This document shows positions 12,201 through 22,892 of a DNA stretch of 64,000 nt, one piece after another. The position numbers and the translations under genes were made by a program. The stretch's first letter is position 1. Each line of letters opens with the position of its first letter. A model generated the notes under the pieces. That model saw only the letters and a list, made by a program, of their open reading frames with translations, ran no database searches and was not told where the DNA came from. The stretch comes from Jacaranda mimosifolia. Its lineage: Eukaryota > Streptophyta > Magnoliopsida > Lamiales > Bignoniaceae. Location: NCBI GenBank assembly GCA_018894105.1, contig CM032128.1, positions 26,435,299 through 26,499,298 of the forward strand, in the 5' to 3' direction.

Positions 12201-13944
12201 TCATTAACATTTAAGAGAAGACACAAGAACATGGTTTCAGAGGATGCCCTTATACTACATTTCAGAAAAGACGCTAAAAGATGCTTATACAGTCTTTATT
12301 CTGGAAACTCCATAAAGGATAGTCGCAGAAAGTGTGTCGGAGTATTGATTTTAGGCTAAAATGTCATGAGGCGACCTTCACTAGCCATTCATTCTTCTCT
12401 AAATTACTCTAAAAGAATTGTACTTTTCAGGAATTTGCCAGAGGTGAGAAGCATCCATCAGGTCCTCGGAGTGCCAACTGTCAGTGCACGTTTTGGAACT
12501 GCACCGTTCTTCTGGAATTGGGGAATGGCAGCCATGACATATTTGCTTCCGGCTGTACGTAAATTAAATTCTGAAACTTGAATGCTTACAATCCTGTAAA
12601 TGTTCAGTGACAATAACCATTTAGTCCTGCTTGTCGGCATACACAAATATCATTAACTTGTTTTTTCCTCTCTCTTTTCAAAGCAAAATATTTTCTTTAT
12701 TTTCCAATATTAAAAAATTCTCATGATATTGACCTCCTTTAATGGTTTATGTTTCTCTGTGTTGTATATGATTTTGTAATATTCATAAATCTACAGGAGA
12801 CTCTGAGAGACAGAAGTCAAGTTCAACAGTTAGTTCAACTATTTGACCCTTTAGTCAGGGCGGTTGATGGAATCATTGGCGAGAAGGTGTCAATGAGGGT
12901 ATGATTACTTTCTTACATTGTTCGATTTAGTATTTCATTCAATTTATATTCTTACGGACATTTTAAATACATGAGATTTCTTCCATTATTTAACATTTCC
13001 ATTAAAGCAACAGGTTGATTTGGATTGTTCAGAAGGACAGACTAGAATAGGAATATTCAGCCACAAAAGACTGTCCGAGTAAGTCTTTCTGTGTTTGTTT
13101 CTGTCTGGTCAAGGAACTCTTCTCTTACTTCAACCTCAAATATTCATTCTAAAGGACCATACTGAGTTGCCAATAATGCATTTTGCTGTACATCAGATTC
13201 TTTGTAAAAGTTAATAAACCAAGTGGATATTTATCGAATGCACCGATCAATTTCTTTCAGATCAGTGGGAATTTCAACAGCTGCATTTGTCCTGGCCATT
13301 CTTGAAGGTAGCACACAGCCTGGTGTTTGGTTTCCAGAAGAGGTACTGTACTAATAGACTATGTAACTATCTATATTATATATAAAGCACCTACCCACTT
13401 TTTGGTATAAAGTAGTTTTCCTAAAACACCCTTATTGTTTTTTCTAATTGTCATAACTACTTAGATAGTTACCTTTTTCTCTTTGTCAATATTTTTTTTC
13501 TTTTCAATTTTTTTTGTTTTTTTCTTTTGCTTATCACGAACATTTAATAAATGCATTGAAAATATTGAAATTATAATCATATTTAAAAGAACAAATGAAT
13601 GTCTACAGAATTTTAGCGCACACATCGAGCGTGCCAAAATTACTAGTCTCATTAAAGAATGTAAGCTGGAAAATTCTACTCCTTTTAACTGTTTCATGTT
13701 CTGCCTGTAGCCGGAAGGTATTGCAGTTGAGGCAAGGGAAACTCTTCTCAGTCGTGCTGCGCAAGGAACAATCAATTTCATCATGAATAAGTATGACTTT
13801 ATATCAGCATGTCTCGGCCTTCTGTTTCCTCAGTTCTGTCATTACTTTATACCGCTATGGACTGAATAATCGTTTCATTTTTGTAGGGCTCCGTGGATGG
13901 TTGAAACAGATCCTAAAGAGATAGGTTTTGGGATTTACGTGTGA
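9246..13944 (+). CDS. saccharopine dehydrogenase-like NAD(P)-binding protein, 13 exons
   Basis: Exons read by eye: 9246-9484, 10046-10143, 10326-10408, 10544-10670, 11222-11285, 11636-11733, 11812-11896, 12431-12554, 12797-12898, 13014-13078, 13261-13342, 13711-13790, 13887-13944. All introns are GT-AG and the frame stays open to TGA (434 aa). A Rossmann fold starts at about residue 47 with RILIIGGTGRVGG, followed by strand/helix segments ending VVHTAGPFQ and YLDVCDD, typical of saccharopine dehydrogenase-like proteins. The basic, Ser/Thr-containing N-terminus could be a plastid transit peptide (inference). An in-frame ATG at 9180 would add 22 residues; I chose 9246 because AAACATGGC is the better start context. 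The family includes lysine-catabolic enzymes, but this single-domain type has no substrate I can infer from sequence. Intron 11 carries a small Helitron. Confidence 0.9.
13370..13646 (+). mobile_element. small non-autonomous Helitron inside intron 11
   Basis: The 5' end is A|TCTATATTATATATAAAGC and the 3' end is a GCGCAC...GCGTGC hairpin followed by AAAATTACTAG|T. So it begins TC, ends CTAG and sits between A and T, the Helitron signature. It is 277 bp, without coding capacity, in the same orientation as the host gene and well away from both splice sites. Two relatives lie at 15737-15908 and 16764-17063. Confidence 0.7.
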
Positions 13945-15736
13945 AATGTCCTGATGAAATTCTTGTGAACCATGTCTACTTTAGCTGTTCAGATAGCAAA
14001 GGTACTTTTGTTTTTCCTTATTTTTTGCATTCCTGACAACCAAAGTTGGATCAAAACAGTGAGTAATTTGTGATGTATCAGGCAGAGTTCAAGCAATCTC
14101 AGTTCCACTTCATGCAGTTGCAGTGCACCAGCAATCCTTCTTGTGAGATCTTAGCATAGTTATTTTTTCAAGAATTAGTGAGCACAGATTCTACGAAAGA
14201 AGAATTTTGATTATTGTCAAATCCTGAATTCAATGAGATGTGAATACATGGAAAGACTTAATTGTCTATTCATCATTCTTGATTGTCTGAAATGTTGTTA
14301 GTACGAAACTCAGGTTTTGGGATGTCTCAAACCTAGATCCAAAATAGAGCTGATACTTGATGCATTTGTTCAAAAATTTTGACGAGGAAAGAAAAACGTC
14401 AAAAGAGTAAAATCATAGTAACGTGTGATTTTGTAGGAGAAATGTCCCAATCTAAAAAAAAATTGAACAAAGACCGAAACAACATTCATAGGACCATAGC
14501 TAAACTAATTTAGCAACAATTATCTTGAATTCATTATTATAAGGTAAAAGATAATTGGAGGATGATGGGTATCTAAATTTTAGAGTTAATAAAACTTTCT
14601 CATTAAACGCTTTGTCACTGTAATTCTATAAAGGCAATTGCGAATTTTTTAGTGAAACCTTTTGATACTTAAATGAAAACAAAACGCGAGTTTTGCTTTG
14701 TAGAATTATTAAAGTTGGTTGAAGAAATAAAAGATGCACCTCTCCTCGAATGCTACAATCTTTCTTCATATGGCCTTTAGACCAACTTTTACCCTCCCGA
14801 TTTAGGTGAATTATTATTGACCTACTAATATTTCACTGCCATCCAATAGCTCAATTTAAAAAGAATTTTTAAAAAGCTTATTGGGTGTCTAAAATCTAAA
14901 TTAAGACAACTTAATATCAATTTCAACTCAATCAGGGCCTAAGATTTATGTACGCATCCTCACTCTCCACTCTCACAACTTGGAAGGCAATCAAACTACA
15001 AAATAGAAATTGAGTACTATCGATGATGGTCCAGTTAGTCGGCTCTGAGTATTTCCCAACCAAATGCATCCTCTCATTTCAAAAATTTGATGCCACATTG
15101 ACATTGCCCGCTCTCATTAATACTTGCGGTCCTATAATGTCTTTATGCGTTCCTTTCTTAATTTAGGAGTTTACCCTTCTTTAATAGAAGCTGAATCTTT
15201 CTACTTTTAGAATTCCTTTTGCTAAGAGAAAGGTCTTCAAAATATGATGATTCAATTCCAAGCAGTAATGACTTCAAAGTTACAATGTTTGTAAAGATGA
15301 TTATATAAGATTCTTACCAACACTTGGCACTTGATAATCAGTTGAACATTTTCTGTTGATCAATATAAATAATTGGGTCATCAATGGATTTGATCTTTTA
15401 TTGAACACATTGTCTTGAAACATATATAGATTCCTAGCATAAAAATGATTTTACCAAGCGAAGTGAGGTTGAATGATGCCTCCCCAAACAGAGTTTGGTT
15501 TTGCATGGAACATTATCTCTAAGTAAAGCACGGTTTTTACCCAAAATACGGGAAAGAAAAAAAAAAAAGAACACTTCTGTTGATGTCTAAGTACAATAAT
15601 AAATTCTAATGCTTTGTTAAACAAGCAAAAACTCCAGCATAAAACCTTGTACAACTATAATATTCCATGTCTAGGTAACTTCTAAATACCTCAATCAATT
15701 ATTAGAACAATGAAAGACAATCCATTTTATAGAACA
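13945..15736. other. 3' flank of the saccharopine dehydrogenase-like gene; no gene seen
   Basis: The first few hundred bases should hold the 3' UTR. The rest is AT-rich with no conserved reading frame; a 67-aa minus-strand frame at 15451-15654 has no recognisable motif and runs through a poly-A/T tract. Confidence 0.6.
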
Positions 15737-15908
15737 CTAGTGGCCAAAGGCTCAATTATATAAAAGCAAATAATTCTACAACTCAAACAAACGAGTATAA
15801 AAATAAAAGTGGAATGTTATAAGTGGGCATCACAAAGTTGAGGGTATTTTACATACATTGCATGAAAACATATAAAAAATGAGGTAGGTGCTTTATTAAT
15901 AGTATAAA
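15737..15908 (-). mobile_element. short non-autonomous Helitron, minus orientation
   Basis: Read on the minus strand it starts near TTTATACTATTAATAAAGCACC, matching the 5' ends of the copies at 13370 and 17063 except that TC has become TT. It ends GGCCACTAG|T. The 5' half is closest to the intronic copy (shared AAAGCACCTACC). The terminal hairpin is weak, so the 3' boundary is less certain. Confidence 0.5.
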
Positions 15909-16763
15909 TTATCGGAAGTTGTGTTTTACCGAACACACGTGTTGGAAAGGTTGTGATTGGATAGAAATATCAATTAAAAAAGTTTCACATTCGTTAGTAT
16001 TTATCGTATAAACAATAATATCATTTTATAAGACCATGTCTATTCTTCTGCACACACACTTCTTTTTGTAATTAATTCTGATAAACACATGTAATAACTA
16101 CAATAAAAATTAAAAGAATAATGATTAATATTATATTATTAATTTTGATTAATTCAAATTTATTCCATTCAGTAAAGTGTCATAATATACGGGGGTTAGT
16201 TGAGTTGTAATACAAACTCATGGAATTATGATTATTTATTTCATAAGTTACAAGGGAGATCATGTTTTCGGGGTATTTTAATTCAAAAGTATGGAAAAGT
16301 GTTATTCTAGTCATGGTATTTTATTTGATTTTTTTTTTCTTTTTTCATTTATGCATTACAAAGTAGGCTGTATTATGTGTTCAGAAGTGTGAGATCTTAA
16401 TAGCTTTTATTTGGTATAGTTCAAGAAAGTGAGATTTAAGTTGACAGTGCATTAGAAGGAGAAATGGATCGATGAACCATACATATATAAGGGTTTAATT
16501 AATATATTTATTACATGATAACTATTAGTAATACATAAATTATATCTTTAGTTAGATCATATAAGCATCTATAATCTTTAGTTCATGCACGATAATTGTG
16601 GTCTTAATATTTGTGCTGTATATAAGGCAAATACTTTATTTATATAGGTTAGTATTTAGTATATATAGCACAAGATAATCTTTATTTGAAATTCTTTCCC
16701 TATTTCTTTTCCAAATTCAGTATTTTCAATCTAAACATAACCTTAATATGAAGTTTATTCATA

Positions 16764-17063
16764 CTAGCAATTTAAGCACATTCGATGCATGCGCTAAAAT
16801 TTTTATAGTATAAATTAAACAATATATCAAAAATATTATTTTTTTAATAGCATTTGATATTTATTTAAGTTTTTACATAACCAATAACGAAATGTGAAGA
16901 TAAAACAATAATTATGGGCATAGAATACGTGGGTTGTAAATGGTAGTTACTATATAATTGTAGTTATGAAGATAAAAAATAAAAAATAAAAAATAAGGAC
17001 ATTTTAGGCACATTACATAGAACACATCAAAAAAGGGTTAGGATATTTTATTAATAGTATAGA
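16764..17063 (-). mobile_element. small non-autonomous Helitron, minus orientation
   Basis: On the minus strand it begins A|TCTATACTATTAATAAA and ends with the hairpin GCGCAT...ATGTGC, then TTAAATTGCTAG|T. All Helitron hallmarks are present: TC start, CTAG end, hairpin about 10 bases before the end, insertion between A and T. It is 300 bp and non-coding. Confidence 0.7.
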
Positions 17064-17481
17064 TAATCATATATTTTGTATTGCAACATAAGATTCAAGG
17101 TATGTAATATACTAAAGGTTCTCTATTTTACATGTGCGCATATACAATGTTATGTATACAACAGAAAAATATAGAAATTATGGAGATGGTAACATCCAAA
17201 GAGAGTTTCAGTTTCTAGTTATTAGTTTTGAATTTTGATTAATTTTAATACCTAACTGTCACTATTATTCTTTAAAGTCTAAGACTGAAGATTTCGGAAA
17301 AATTCTTATCTATATTCGATTTTATCAAAGCAACTAATCATGTATTAAGTATTTTCGTATTATTTTTTAAAATTTATACACATACATATCGGTCAAACTC
17401 CATACTCAAAATTATGGACATTATACATCTTGTGCCGCAGGCCCATAGCCTTATATCGCTTATGGGCACGACAGTTTCATA

Positions 17482-18821
17482 GGGCTTGTTCTCTTCTGTT
17501 TTGGACATTTTCTAGAATTTTTTTTGGGGGAATGGATTTTTGGGAGAAAATTTGGAGAATGTGCCATGTGTTTCTTTTTGTTTTGGGAAAATATGAAAAA
17601 TGATTTGAAAATGAGTTGTTTGTTTCTTTATGGTTTGGGGAGAGACAAACTTTACTGTAGATGTCAAATCAGTTGCTTTTTTGTTGGTTTTGTAGGGTGA
17701 AAGTGATTTTTTTATGTATTATATGTATATATTTTTATAGTTGGATGATTTGTGTATGTATATATATATTTGTAATGATTGAAATATGAGTGTAATTAAT
17801 TTAATTGGTTATTTATTTTGAAATTTATATTTTTATAAATTTAATATTAGTAAATGATGTATTATTTGGTTATATTAACAAATATTAATCATTCATGAAA
17901 TCATAATTATATTTTAATTATAAAAAAATTAGCTTGTATCATAATTGTTAATGTCGACTTATAAAAAGATTTAATTATACATTAATTATAAACTAATTAC
18001 TGTTTATTAATTAAAATATAATTATTTAATTATTTATTACTTACAATTTATGTATAAATAAAACTTGGTTATTTATTAAAATAAATAATTTTTTAATAAT
18101 ATATATAAATATATATAAGACTTAATAACAATTCACCAAATTAAAAAAAATAATATTATATTATATGAAATTACATCATCTTAAATAATTTATTAAATAA
18201 ATAAACATAATATCTAATTATACGTAAAATATGAAACACAATTAATATATAAATAATAAGTTATTTAAGTAAATTAATTTAATAAATTATTTAATTATTT
18301 TAGCACATTATTTAATTAATACATTATTTATTAAATAAATTACTTAGTAATAATCAAATAATTTTACTCAAATTTAATTAATTCTCTTAACAATTACTTT
18401 AAGCATATCAATATTAATTTATTAAAGTTAATAGATTATTACATAAGTATCACCCTATAATCAAAATTTTTTATTATAATTTTAAATAAATGTGAAGATT
18501 AATATTTAATGAAGAATATTTTTTGAAGAAGACTAATTTATTTATTATATCAAATTAAAACATCTTAAGTTATTTATAAATGAATAAATATAATTTTAAT
18601 TAATACATTAAATATTAAATATAACTAATACATTATTTAATTAATAAGTCAATTTAATTAATTTAATATGTTATTTAATAAATAAATTATTTGTAATAAC
18701 ATAAATAATATTTAATTAAATTTAATTCATTTTTTCGATAATTAATTTAATTAAATTTATAAACATAAGTTTTAGAATTTTTTTACCTAGTAAAATTTTA
18801 ATATTTATATATATATATGTA

Positions 18822-18888
<67 letters not shown>

Positions 18889-19096
18889 GAATGAGTGAAA
18901 TAGGAAAGTGATAAATGAATGAGTGATGTGAAAGGTAGAGTGAGAAAAGTGAGGAGGTAGCTGTGATTTTTAGGGTGTAGGGTTTTTTGGGTATAAAATT
19001 TGAGTTTTTTGGGAAAAAGATTGGAGAATGTGCCTCCATTTTGAAATTTTTTGAGGGGTTGGAATTTTTTTTGGGAAAACATAGGAGAACAAGCCC
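17482..19096. mobile_element. Harbinger-like inverted-repeat element
   Basis: GGGCTTGTTCTC at 17482-17493 is repeated inverted as GAGAACAAGCCC at 19085-19096, and ATA flanks both ends as a possible 3-bp target duplication. GGGC-TGTT termini with a 3-bp duplication resemble PIF/Harbinger elements, although their usual target is TAA/TTA. The interior is AT-rich, non-coding and contains a long GT/TA microsatellite (18826-18888). Family assignment is tentative. Confidence 0.45.
18826..18888. repeat. GT/TA compound microsatellite
   Basis: A GT run of nearly 50 bases passes directly into a TA run. It produces two artefactual minus-strand frames rich in His-Thr and Tyr-Ile. Confidence 0.9.
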
Positions 19097-19123
19097 ATAA
19101 TTTTTCTTCAAGTTGTAGTATCA

Positions 19124-20897
19124 GGGGAAAATGCAATTTTAGTCCATCAACTATTGCGAGATTTCTTTTTACTCCATTTTGATTTGGTGTTATCACATTT
19201 AGTCCACAATTTATTGATTTTTATCACATTTAATCCAAATTTTCACAATTTTGGTCCATTGGGCTCAAAATTTAGAAATTAAGCCCAAAAATTGAATAAT
19301 CAGCTGCAATTGAGCCTCAAGTTTGGGGCTTTCATGCCATTTGTCACCCATATGCCACATAAGCTTACATGTAAACTGCCACCTCACCCCAACTAAAACT
19401 CCACTAAATTTTTTAAAATAATGACAAGTAAAAATTACAAAATATTAAGATAATTTCAAATAAATATGGCAACTAAAAAAGAAAAACATAATAGTTTATG
19501 AAAAATTACCAATTGTTAAAACAATTTCAAATAATTGTAGCAATTGGAATTTTTTTTTCTAAAATAATGACATGTGAAAAATTAAAAAATATTTAATTAA
19601 GATAATTCTAAATAAATTTTTTCATTTTTTCATTTCAAATTTATATATTATTAACAATATTTTTTATTTATCCTTATATACAGATAAAAATTTATCTAAA
19701 ACACACACATATATAAATTATATATAATATATATTTATATAAAACAAAACCCCCTCCCAAGCACCCCCTCCCTAGCCCCTCGCTCACCCCACCCCCCGAT
19801 GCTCGCCCCCCATCCCCAAACCTTAATAGGCTATCATGGCAGTTGTGCATACTGGCCAAATTAGACCAAATCCATCCATTGGTCGCCATGGCCAATATGG
19901 CCATGGCAGCTTGGCATCGTGGCTGCTGTTTTGGCCGCCGGTGATCTTTTTTTTGTGTGTCTTCCTCCGGTAGCCGTTTGGCTGTCGGCGGCCCGTGGTT
20001 GCCGGCAGCCAAGGCTGCCATGGCCATAAAACGATTGTCCGTGGCTGCCTGCAGCCAAGGCTGCAACGACCATCTGCTAAGCTGCCAGTGGTGTTGGGGT
20101 GGGGGATTTGGTGGGGTGGTGTGGTGGGAGATAAATATAAAATATTTTAATTATATATTATACATATGTATTATATTTTGTATATATATAATAATATATT
20201 ATCCATATATATTTAATATTTTTTCAAAAAAATTATAACAAGATTTAACTTAGACTGTTGAAATCTTTAAAAAAAATCTAATGACTTATAAGTGAGGGTA
20301 TAATCATCTTTTATACACAAAACTCAACATCTAGTCACACACCCCTGCGTGTGAATTGCACCAACATTTTCAGGGGTATTTGTTGCATGATTTTTAAAAA
20401 TACAAAAAAGCTGTTTGTATATTTTTTTTCCAATATTTTTGTGCCAATTTTGACGATTACAGGGGGGTTCACAACAATTTACCCAATTTTGGAGGAGATT
20501 TTGGGATTATGGCTTATCTTCAATTAATGGTTGTTGGTGGATTTTTTCTTTCATTAATCTCCTAGATTTTTTTATTTTTATTTTTTAGAATCTTTTTTAT
20601 TAATTTTAAGTCCAACATGTTTTAGGTTTTGTGTCAACTTTTCCCTTTTTGTTTTTTTTTTCCTCAGTTGATGTGGCAACAAAATGGAGTGACGTGGCAT
20701 AGGCTTGCCAAATGGCGCAAACGCCCAAAAATTGAGCTCAATTGGCGTTGACTAGGACAATTTCAGGTTTAATTTCAAATATTTGAGCCCGATGGACCAA
20801 AATTGCAAAAAATTGGACTAAATGTGATAACCCCAAATCAAAATGGAGTAAAAAAAAATCTCGCAATAATTGATAGACTAAAATTACATTTTTCCGT
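19124..20897. mobile_element. Mutator-like (MULE) non-autonomous element with long TIRs and a GC-rich core
   Basis: Long terminal inverted repeats: the left end reads GGGGAAAATGCAATTTTAG and continues through TTGCGAGATTT and a TACTCCATTTTGATTTGG block. The right end is the inverted counterpart, with similarity for well over 100 bp. Flanks are GTAGTATCA (19115-19123) and GCAGTATCA (20898-20906), an almost perfect 9-bp target duplication, as expected for Mutator elements. The interior has AT-rich arms and a strikingly GC-rich core (about 19741-20125) with internal palindromes such as GCCATGGCC. No transposase is encoded. The core could be captured host DNA (Pack-MULE-like) or self-made repeat; its frames are low complexity. 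Confidence 0.75.
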
Positions 20898-21699
20898 GCA
20901 GTATCATAAGCAATATAATTCAAAATGTAGTATGTTGTACGTTAGAATACTATGCATTACATCTTAAAATATGACATGTTATTGAATTGCTGCAATTGGA
21001 ATTAACAGAAATGTTTCACTATTTGTGGTTACTTATAAGAATTGTTCCAGTTCTTGTTGTTTCTTGTTTTTTCCTTCCATGGATGAACAAGCTGAATCAA
21101 TTCTTGTGATCCACATGCCAAAGACACAAGTTGATCTGCTCCGTTCAAGAATTTTGCCCATTACAAAATATATATGTACATATATATATGTAGAATAAAA
21201 TACATATAGGACCATATTGGTTCATTTTGGAATTTGATGTCTCATGGGAGTATTAAAATTAATATATCTAGTAAAAGGAATCAAGTTCTTGTACAAAAAA
21301 GGGAAAAAAAAAAAAAAAAAAGAATTAGAAGCTTCCTTGAAGAACTGAATCAAAGAATATAAAATGACAACCAGAGGAGGATGGATTTTACAGGGAAAGC
21401 TCAGCCCTTTTTTTTTTTTTTTTCTTTCTTTATATGTTGCCTTGAGCATCTTCCCTTTCTTCAAACCAAAATATGAAAAACAAAAGCAGAAACAGATGAT
21501 GCCTGGGGATCTGAAATCCTTTGCCTCTTGATGAGTGTTTCCCTCTAATTTCAAATTCGCAGTGCCCGCAGCTCAAGTGGGTTTAGTAGTGATATATTTG
21601 GAGAGGGTATCAGATCCACTCATATTTTGTTAAAGATATATGCCACCATCCAAGCAGTGTTTTTTATTTACATGAAGGCATGCATATTTAAAATTTGAT

Positions 21700-21790
21700 A
21701 TATATATATATATATATATATAGAATTTGTTATAATTCAAATTCCAGGATGAGGTCGATCCACTCAACCAATTAAGTCATGGCCTAATCG
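21700..21790 (-). mobile_element. tRNA-derived SINE-like element, minus orientation
   Basis: On the minus strand, GGCCATGACTTAATTGGTTG resembles a pol III A box and GAATTTGAATTATAAC a decayed B box. It ends in an alternating TA tail (about 21700-21721 on the plus strand). Partial and degenerate. Confidence 0.35.
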
Positions 21791-22600
21791 AAGTGGGTTA
21801 TTCGTTGTTTGATTAGATAATAAATGTGACTCACATATCCACTTAGTTTGAATGAAATTTTTTACTTTCGGTAAGTTAATTACTCAAGTACTAAAATGTT
21901 AAAAATTGCATTTGATAGTAATATAAGACTGAGAATTGAAAAGAGAATTTGTGAGAATGAAAGTAGTTAGAACGAACTCTTGGAATGTTTATATAATAAT
22001 TACATATGAAGGGCATTGTCATGAACTTTTAATTGTTTGGATGAAAGAATGTGATATTGCCTTCAGTTTTATGCCAAGAGTTGATGCCAAAAAGAGAATT
22101 ACTTTATTTGCCTGCTTTTAGCAAGTTCATATGAATTTCTTACTTTTTCCAAACTTAAGAAATGAAAGTAATTTGCATCAGAATATATGTTACTTCGTTT
22201 TCAAGTCGGCATAACTGATATTCGACCGGGCTGGCTCTCCCACCACCATGGCTTTTTAATATAACAACTTAGATTCTGTGCAGCTAGATTGAAAATCTTG
22301 TTAATGTTAGTGCTTTTGCCAATTACATACAGTATAGAGCTACTTGAGGCCTAGATGCTAAAGGACAACCTATAAAGATTGGTGGAGTTTCCCTGCAAGA
22401 AAGGTTATCAGTAATTACATTTGCATCGTACTGAAGTTATTAACAAGAATCAAGAGGATATCACCATATTATTAGTTTAGTTACACCTGGTGCTTATTTT
22501 GGTATCTAGGATTTGTAGCCAGATGACACAGACAGAAGCGTCAATTTGATGCTAAGGCAATTTGTTTAATGATTATTATTGAGAACACTTGTCTATTTTG

Positions 22601-22610
22601 TATATATAAA
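22601..22610 (+). promoter_or_regulatory. candidate TATA box of the ABCB gene
   Basis: TATATATAAA lies about 290 bp before the ATG at 22893, followed by a non-AT-rich leader-like stretch. The distance would give a 5' UTR of roughly 250 bases. No transcript data support the start. Confidence 0.35.
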
Positions 22611-22892
22611 GGGTAGAGGTGATAAGCTCTCACAATCAAGGAAAGTGATATTTGATAACATGTGATGCGAAGTTCCAACTAATTATATTTCTTCTACGAT
22701 TCTACCCTGATAACTTCTGACTTTGTCTTTCCCTTCATTCAAAATTTGTAAATATTATAGGTTCTTTATTTGTCATGCATTATGTAATCTGTTTCCCTGG
22801 TGTTCTGACTGAGTTGTAATAGGGTCTTTAGGCCCTTTTTGGTTTGCTGATAGAATAATCCAAAGTTGGAGAATTTCCATTAGAATTCTTTA

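Larger units (their letters stand above)
20907..22892. other. intergenic DNA and promoter region of the ABCB gene
   Basis: No gene is seen. It contains A/T tracts, a minus-strand SINE-like segment (21700-21790) and a candidate TATA box at 22601. Frames of 60-110 aa run through homopolymers and match nothing I recognise. Confidence 0.6.

Noticed and set aside
18722..19196. Two overlapping minus-strand frames of about 130 aa
   Set aside because: They read through the GT/TA microsatellite and the TIRs of two transposable elements.
19692..20066. 124-aa minus-strand frame in the MULE core
   Set aside because: Low-complexity Ala/Gly-rich translation of GC-rich palindromic DNA, lacking any recognised domain. 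Kept only as part of the captured-DNA question.
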